A stretch of 64,000 nucleotides of DNA from Virgibacillus dokdonensis. Lineage in GTDB: Bacteria > Bacillota > Bacilli > Bacillales > Amphibacillaceae. A model generated the notes under the pieces. The model was given only the letters and a program-made list of their open reading frames with translations, was not told the origin of the DNA and did not search any database. The position numbers and the translations under genes are program-made. Every line of letters begins with the position of its first letter. Positions within the stretch are counted from its first letter, which is position 1. Shown here piece by piece: positions 60,326-64,000 of this stretch. The stretch lies in NCBI RefSeq assembly GCF_900166595.1, contig NZ_LT745763.1:3702888-3766887 (forward strand). The letters are read 5' to 3'.

Positions 60326-60539
60326 ACAAAGGCTCGGGGCGCCCGTCTAGCAACGCAGCGAGTGGAACGAATCAACTAAAGTTTTAGGAATCATGCTCCT
60401 GCAACAGGAGTATGCCGGCGCCCTCCGGCAAGCCCGTCTTTAGTCGGCCTTCCTATTTAGCACGAACCGATGATGACTTATCGTAGGGTGATTTCGTGAA
60501 GTCACCTAGTTGCTGGGCGCTTAAGCCGGACGTGGCTTA
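60326..60539 (+). repeat. B-family structured repeat, copy B4 (long form)
   Basis: GCGCCC + AGCAAC pair with GTTGCTGGGCGC. The internal hairpin is GGTGA (60487-60491)/TCACC (60502-60506) where other copies have GGCGA/TCGCC, a clean compensatory change. The long-form arm with CTCCTG-CAA-CAGGAG is present. Confidence 0.88.
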
Positions 60540-60801
60540 CTATGTTATTTCTCTTATACCAAAGCATCTAATTTTTATACTTTCTTATCCTCGTAGAGAA
60601 ACATCTCTGTTTAATAAAAACCACGCGTTGTCGCCTTTCTTGAGCACATGCTGGGTTTCGTATTCGATAAGAAAACGAAAGCTTTCCGAATATCAGGCGA
60701 ACAGACGCCATCGTTCTGCTTATACGATAAACAAATGAACTTTTTTCTTGACGAGCTGTAAGGAAAATGAACAATGATAGATAGAAAGTCAGGAGTTGCT
60801 T
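60540..60801 (+). repeat. Degenerate CA-type tails upstream of lipL
   Basis: TTTCTCTTATACCAAAGC, TTTTTATACTTTCTTATCC at 60543-60601 and a second worn unit (GGCG-N6-CGCC, TGCTTATACGATAAAC) at 60690-60740. No gene is supported here. The lipL promoter must lie inside this stretch. Confidence 0.55.
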
Positions 60802-61647
60802 ATGAAAAACTGGGAAAATATGATGGCACATACAACCTTTCGTTATATGGACCATTCAACAACGAACATGTTTGATCAGGAACAATACACCGCTCTTCAC
60901 TCCTTTGCCATTGATGATGCGCTTGCCCTATCCGTTAGTGAAAAATTATCTCCACCGACAATGAGGCTATGGGTGCATGAACAAACGATTGTACTTGGAA
61001 TTCCTGATGCAAAACTTCCTTATATCCATGAAGGGGTAGAACAATTAAAACAAGCTGGTTACCATGTTGTCATACGTAATTCAGGTGGACTAGCAGTAGC
61101 TTTAGACAGTGGTGTGCTCAATATTTCGCTCATTTTTCCCGATGTTAAAAATGTATCTATTCAAGAAGGATATGAAGCGATGGTCAGCTTTGTCCAATAC
61201 ATGCTAAGTGATTTGACAAAGCGTATTGAAGCATACGAAATTATCCATTCTTATTGTCCGGGAGATTATGATTTAAGTATTAACGGGAGGAAATTTGCGG
61301 GAATTTCACAACGTCGGGTAAAAGATGGCGCAGCTGTGCAAATTTATTTAGATGTCGAAGGAGATAGTTTTAAACGAGCGAGTGTAATCAGAGATTTTTA
61401 TACAGTTAGTAAACGAGGAGAATCGATGAAATTTAGCTATCCCACTGTAGATCCTAATGTGATGTGCTCTTTATCGGAATTATTGCAAACTCCGCTAACC
61501 GTAAATGACATGAAGCGTCGAGCAATGAATGCATTATTAAAAGTTAGCGAACATGTTGTTGAAACTAATTTCACACCGACAGAGTATGCACACTATCGCA
61601 AAAGATTAGTACAGATGAAGAAACGTAATACAGTAATTCCGGAATGA
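60802..61647 (+). CDS. lipL: Octanoyl-[GcvH]:protein N-octanoyltransferase LipL
   Basis: 281 residues from the ATG at 60802 (AGGAG, 6-base spacing), the same length as B. subtilis LipL (YwfL). A BPL_LplA_LipB fold: RNSGGLAVALDSGVLNIS and the catalytic Cys in SYCPGDYDLSINGRKFAG near residue 147. It moves octanoate from GcvH to E2 subunits of 2-oxoacid dehydrogenases before sulfur insertion by LipA. Confidence 0.92.
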   Translation: MKNWENMMAHTTFRYMDHSTTNMFDQEQYTALHSFAIDDALALSVSEKLSPPTMRLWVHEQTIVLGIPDAKLPYIHEGVEQLKQAGYHVVIRNSGGLAVALDSGVLNISLIFPDVKNVSIQEGYEAMVSFVQYMLSDLTKRIEAYEIIHSYCPGDYDLSINGRKFAGISQRRVKDGAAVQIYLDVEGDSFKRASVIRDFYTVSKRGESMKFSYPTVDPNVMCSLSELLQTPLTVNDMKRRAMNALLKVSEHVVETNFTPTEYAHYRKRLVQMKKRNTVIPE

Positions 61648-61811
61648 AAAGCATCTAATGCAAAGCAATAAGCAAACCAAGAAATCTTTCTAGGCGTAAT
61701 ATATGCCCATTCACATTCTAAACTAAAAGAAAACGTTCTTTAATAATAACTAAGAAAGATAAGATAAGATTGTACAAGTACTCTAGGCCCCTACTGATTC
61801 GGTGGGGTTGT

Positions 61812-61845
61812 CAGTTAAAGGAGCCGGATGCGTCCGGTTCTTTTT
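61812..61845 (+). terminator. Intrinsic terminator downstream of lipL
   Basis: GAGCCGGA, 4-base loop, TCCGGTTC, TTTTTATT. A CCCCTAC/GGTGGGG hairpin lies 20 bases before it. Confidence 0.75.
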
Positions 61846-61885
61846 ATTAAATAAGAAAATATATAATAAAGTGCTAGTGGATATG

Positions 61886-62033
61886 GAAATAGCCGCGTCC
61901 GACTCCATCGTCCTATGATAAGTCATCGCCGATTCACGGACCTGCCGCGACGTCGGCCATACCCTTGTTTTAGTGGCATGATTCCTTTATTTCCGTTATT
62001 GCTTTCCATCGCAATCTTGCTAAACCATACCCT
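61886..62033 (-). repeat. B-family repeat, copy B5, inverted and diverged
   Basis: On the minus strand it reads in B order: TGGTTTAGCA, GCGATGGAAAGC, AGGAATCATGCC, GATGACTTATCATAGGACG, GATGGAGTCGGACGCGGCT. About 65-70 per cent alike by eye; the long-form arm is partly kept. The only inverted copy. Confidence 0.7.
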
Positions 62034-62567
62034 ACACTGTGTTCTTAGATTCCAAATTGATGAATTTCATCTCATTAGTATTAAAATTAAGATAGAGAGA
62101 AAATCAAGAGTAATCTTTTCCAACCAATTGTATATACTAAGGATATACAATTGGCTTAGGATGTGTTGGCATAAGACCTGCGCTTGTCTTATCACCTAAA
62201 ACAATTTAATCAAGTAACAGGTTTTACGGTTCTGTGTCCAATCACAAAAATCGTCAGAGGCTTGGGGGTATGAAGTTGCCCTTCCTGACGGTTTAGCTAT
62301 ATCTGGAGTTATACTCACTGACCAAAGATTGGAACACTAGAAAGTTAAAAATAAAAGGACAAGCCCCAGAAGAAATAGTGGAAGATTGCTTAGCTAAAAT
62401 ACATACATTGTTAGGGCAATAAACATTTCCCCAATAGTCCCCCACTGCTTCAGCCAAGGGGGGCTAACCAACCTAGCGTTTGTCTAAGTTGCGCGGCTTA
62501 GTTAGGTATCTTTACGTAGTACAACAATCAAGGATAAAAATTCTCTTTACCATAAGAAGCAAACTAC
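62034..62567. other. Mosaic of hairpins and coding remnants between lipL and pta
   Basis: Contains a perfect hairpin CCAATTGTATAT/ATATACAATTGG (about 62124-62154), ATAAGAC-N8-GTCTTAT, and CGTCAG ... CTGACG (62252-62300). An open tail at 62310-62421 on the plus strand reads TKDWNTRKLKIKGQAPEEIV and EDCLAKIHTLLGQ-stop, a remnant I cannot place. GTCCCCCACTGCTTCAGCC then GGGG (62431-62463) resembles IS200/IS605-type ends. Confidence 0.4.
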
Positions 62568-62608
62568 CCCATATAGCGAAACTCGTGAAAAAGTTCACTA
62601 TATGGGGC
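62568..62608 (-). terminator. Hairpin downstream of pta
   Basis: CCCCATATAG (62568-62577) and CTATATGGGG pair perfectly over 10 bp, with an inner GTGAA/TTCAC. The T-tract on the minus strand is weak. Confidence 0.6.
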
Positions 62609-62637
62609 ATGGATGATGTATTTCGTAATATCAGCTT

Positions 62638-63609
62638 CTATAATGCTTGAGCTGCTGTAATTACCGCCAAGTTATAAACATCTTCTGCATTACACCCACG
62701 AGAAAGGTCGTTAACAGGTTTGTTCAACCCTTGTAATACTGGGCCTACCGCTTCAAATTCGCCTAAACGTTGCGCAATTTTATATCCGATATTACCTGCT
62801 TCTAAACTAGGAAAAACAAACACATTTGCATCTCCCTGTAATACAGCACCAGGCGCTTTTTTGGCAGCAACGCTCGGAACAAACGCAGCATCAAATTGAA
62901 ATTCCCCATCAATTACTAATGATGGATTCTTTTCTTTGGCAATTTGTAATGCTTCCACTACACGTTCTGTTTCATCTGATTTTGCTGAACCTTTTGTTGA
63001 AAAGCTTAACATAGCAACACGCGGGTCAATACCAAATAGTTGCGCCGTATTTGCACTCTCCACTGCGATTTCTGCCAAATCTTGGCTGTCAGGTGCGATA
63101 TTAATAGCACAATCGGCAAACAAATATTTTTCATTACCACGAACCATAACGAATGCGCCCGATGTCTTTTTCACACCTTCTTTCGTTTTAATAATTTGTA
63201 GAGCAGGTCTAACTGTATCAGCGGTTGAATGAACAGCGCCACTAACAAGACCATCCGCTTGATTCATATAGACAAGCATGGTACCAAAATAGTTTTCATC
63301 TAAAAGTATTTTTTCAGCGTCTTCCTTCGTTGCTTTTCCTTTACGACGTTCTACAAAAGTTTCGACCATTAAATCAAATTCGGCAAAATCTTTTGGATCA
63401 ATTATTTTACATTGTGATACATCTACTCCTGCTTTTTGCGCCTGTTGCTTGATCCCTACTTTGTCACCAAGCAAAATCGGCATTAACACCTTTGTTGCAG
63501 CTAGCTGGCTAGCAGCTGTCAATATACGTTCATCTGTCCCCTCTGGGAAGACAATAGATTTAGATTGACTAGAAACTTTTTCTTGCATTTGTTTAAATAA
63601 TTCACTCAC
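62638..63609 (-). CDS. pta: Phosphate acetyltransferase
   Basis: 323 residues, the short Pta form. Converts acetyl-CoA and phosphate to acetyl phosphate, on the route to acetate and ATP with AckA. Motifs: FPEGTDERILTAA at the N-terminus, SGAVHSTADTVRPALQIIKT in the middle, and KPVNDLSRGCNAEDVYNLA at the C-terminus. Together with pflB and ldh it completes the fermentative branch seen here. Confidence 0.95.
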   Translation of the reverse strand: MSELFKQMQEKVSSQSKSIVFPEGTDERILTAASQLAATKVLMPILLGDKVGIKQQAQKAGVDVSQCKIIDPKDFAEFDLMVETFVERRKGKATKEDAEKILLDENYFGTMLVYMNQADGLVSGAVHSTADTVRPALQIIKTKEGVKKTSGAFVMVRGNEKYLFADCAINIAPDSQDLAEIAVESANTAQLFGIDPRVAMLSFSTKGSAKSDETERVVEALQIAKEKNPSLVIDGEFQFDAAFVPSVAAKKAPGAVLQGDANVFVFPSLEAGNIGYKIAQRLGEFEAVGPVLQGLNKPVNDLSRGCNAEDVYNLAVITAAQAL

Positions 63610-63814
63610 TTTTGATAAACCTCCTATATGGTTATACTTAAATAGTAGATGATTTTTACGATAAATGAAAGTATTTCTCTTCTATGTCCCTTATGTTTTT
63701 TGACATTCTCATGACAATTAAACATATCTCTCTTTATTAGAAGTTATCTCATGCTTAGCATGCCCTATTTATGCTATAGTAGAGGCAGATTTGCCAATTT
63801 GCCATGTCTATTGC

Positions 63815-63895
63815 ATATTAGAAAACCTTGGTGGCTTGTCGCCAAGTTTAAGTAGGAAAATTTGGTTTATTGCCAAGCCAAGTCTTTAGGCGAAA
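63815..63895 (+). repeat. CA-family repeat, rearranged
   Basis: TTAGAAAACCTTGGTGGCTT, GTCGCCAAG, then a second TTGCCAAGCCAAG unit and TTTAGGCG. The tail TACTTTCCTATAGT is missing. 63610-63814 holds the pta upstream region with no gene. Confidence 0.65.
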
Positions 63896-63903
63896 TATAT
63901 ATG

Positions 63904-63972
63904 AAAAAACCGCCTGCAAGTCTCATAGTAGATGGTGGTTATCCAAATTTAAGTCATGGCGGTTTTTTTTAC
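63904..63972. terminator. Terminator-like hairpin near the right edge
   Basis: AAAAAACCGCC (63904-63914) and GGCGGTTTTTTTT with a long loop. It probably ends a gene beyond the window, or transcription from either side. Confidence 0.55.
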
Positions 63973-64000
63973 TTAAAATTATTGTATTAAAAAAAGGGGG

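Noticed and set aside
61780..61845. Group II intron remnant (GGAGCCGGA ... TCCGGTTC resembles a known intron hairpin)
   Set aside because: No reverse transcriptase, domain V or intron ends found; a simple terminator with T-tract explains it.

Overview
The window is a low-GC Firmicute chromosome segment, most likely from a Bacillaceae genus near Virgibacillus, Oceanobacillus or Lentibacillus. Gene order follows the Bacillus subtilis stretch atpI-upp-glyA-ywlG-rpiB-ywlE-mntP-sua5-spoIIR-prmC-prfA-tdk-rpmE-rho-glpX-murA-fsa-fbaA-spo0F-pyrG-rpoE ... fadF ... argS-ywiB ... pbpG-ywhD-ywgA-ywfO ... lipL ... pta. SpoIIR, Spo0F and a PbpG-like protein point to an endospore former. The genus is inferred from synteny and protein character, not from a marker gene. 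Most genes lie on the minus strand, which by B. subtilis synteny is co-directional with replication from an origin to the right.

Layout. 1-12.8 kb: start of the ATP synthase operon (atpI, cut by the edge), a Vpr-type secreted protease, mnaA, upp, glyA, ywlG, rpiB, a chemoreceptor, the arginine phosphatase ywlE and mntP. 12.8-14.1 kb: a decayed strip with a frameshifted HTH/membrane-protein pair and a DUF393 tail. 14.1-21.7 kb: sua5, a DnaA-box cluster, a GNAT gene, spoIIR, prmC-prfA, tdk, a type-B L31 gene and rho. 21.7-23.2 kb: a gene-free repeat-rich gap. 23.2-30.6 kb: glpX, murA, fsa, fbaA, spo0F, pyrG (with a CTP-sensing attenuator) and rpoE. 31.5-39.4 kb: beta-oxidation genes with a TetR regulator and a FadF-like electron-transfer protein. 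40-43.1 kb: pyruvate formate-lyase and its activase behind an Fnr-type site. 43.3-52.1 kb: argS-ywiB and an LplABC-type carbohydrate importer with two lipoprotein binding proteins but no ATPase. 52.7-63.6 kb: ldh, pbpG, ywhD, ywgA, ywfO, lipL and pta. PflB, Ldh and Pta together give a mixed-acid/lactate fermentation capability; FadF with the acyl-CoA dehydrogenases supports respiratory fatty-acid degradation.

The most unusual content is non-coding. An 85-95 bp intergenic repeat ('CA element') occurs about 18 times, nearly always in the same orientation and often next to an intrinsic terminator. Its hairpins show compensatory base changes between copies and two of them are mutually exclusive. 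A second repeat ('B element', 150-215 bp, five copies) has a long-range closing stem and an internal covarying hairpin. Three further palindromic elements are present, two of them flanking the permease gene lplB. Two copies of a 1,474-bp IS3-family (IS150-like) element encode identical proteins; both sit inside terminator hairpins with 3-bp target duplications.

No tRNA, rRNA or CRISPR array was recognised. Everything was read by eye from this sequence; no database search was run.
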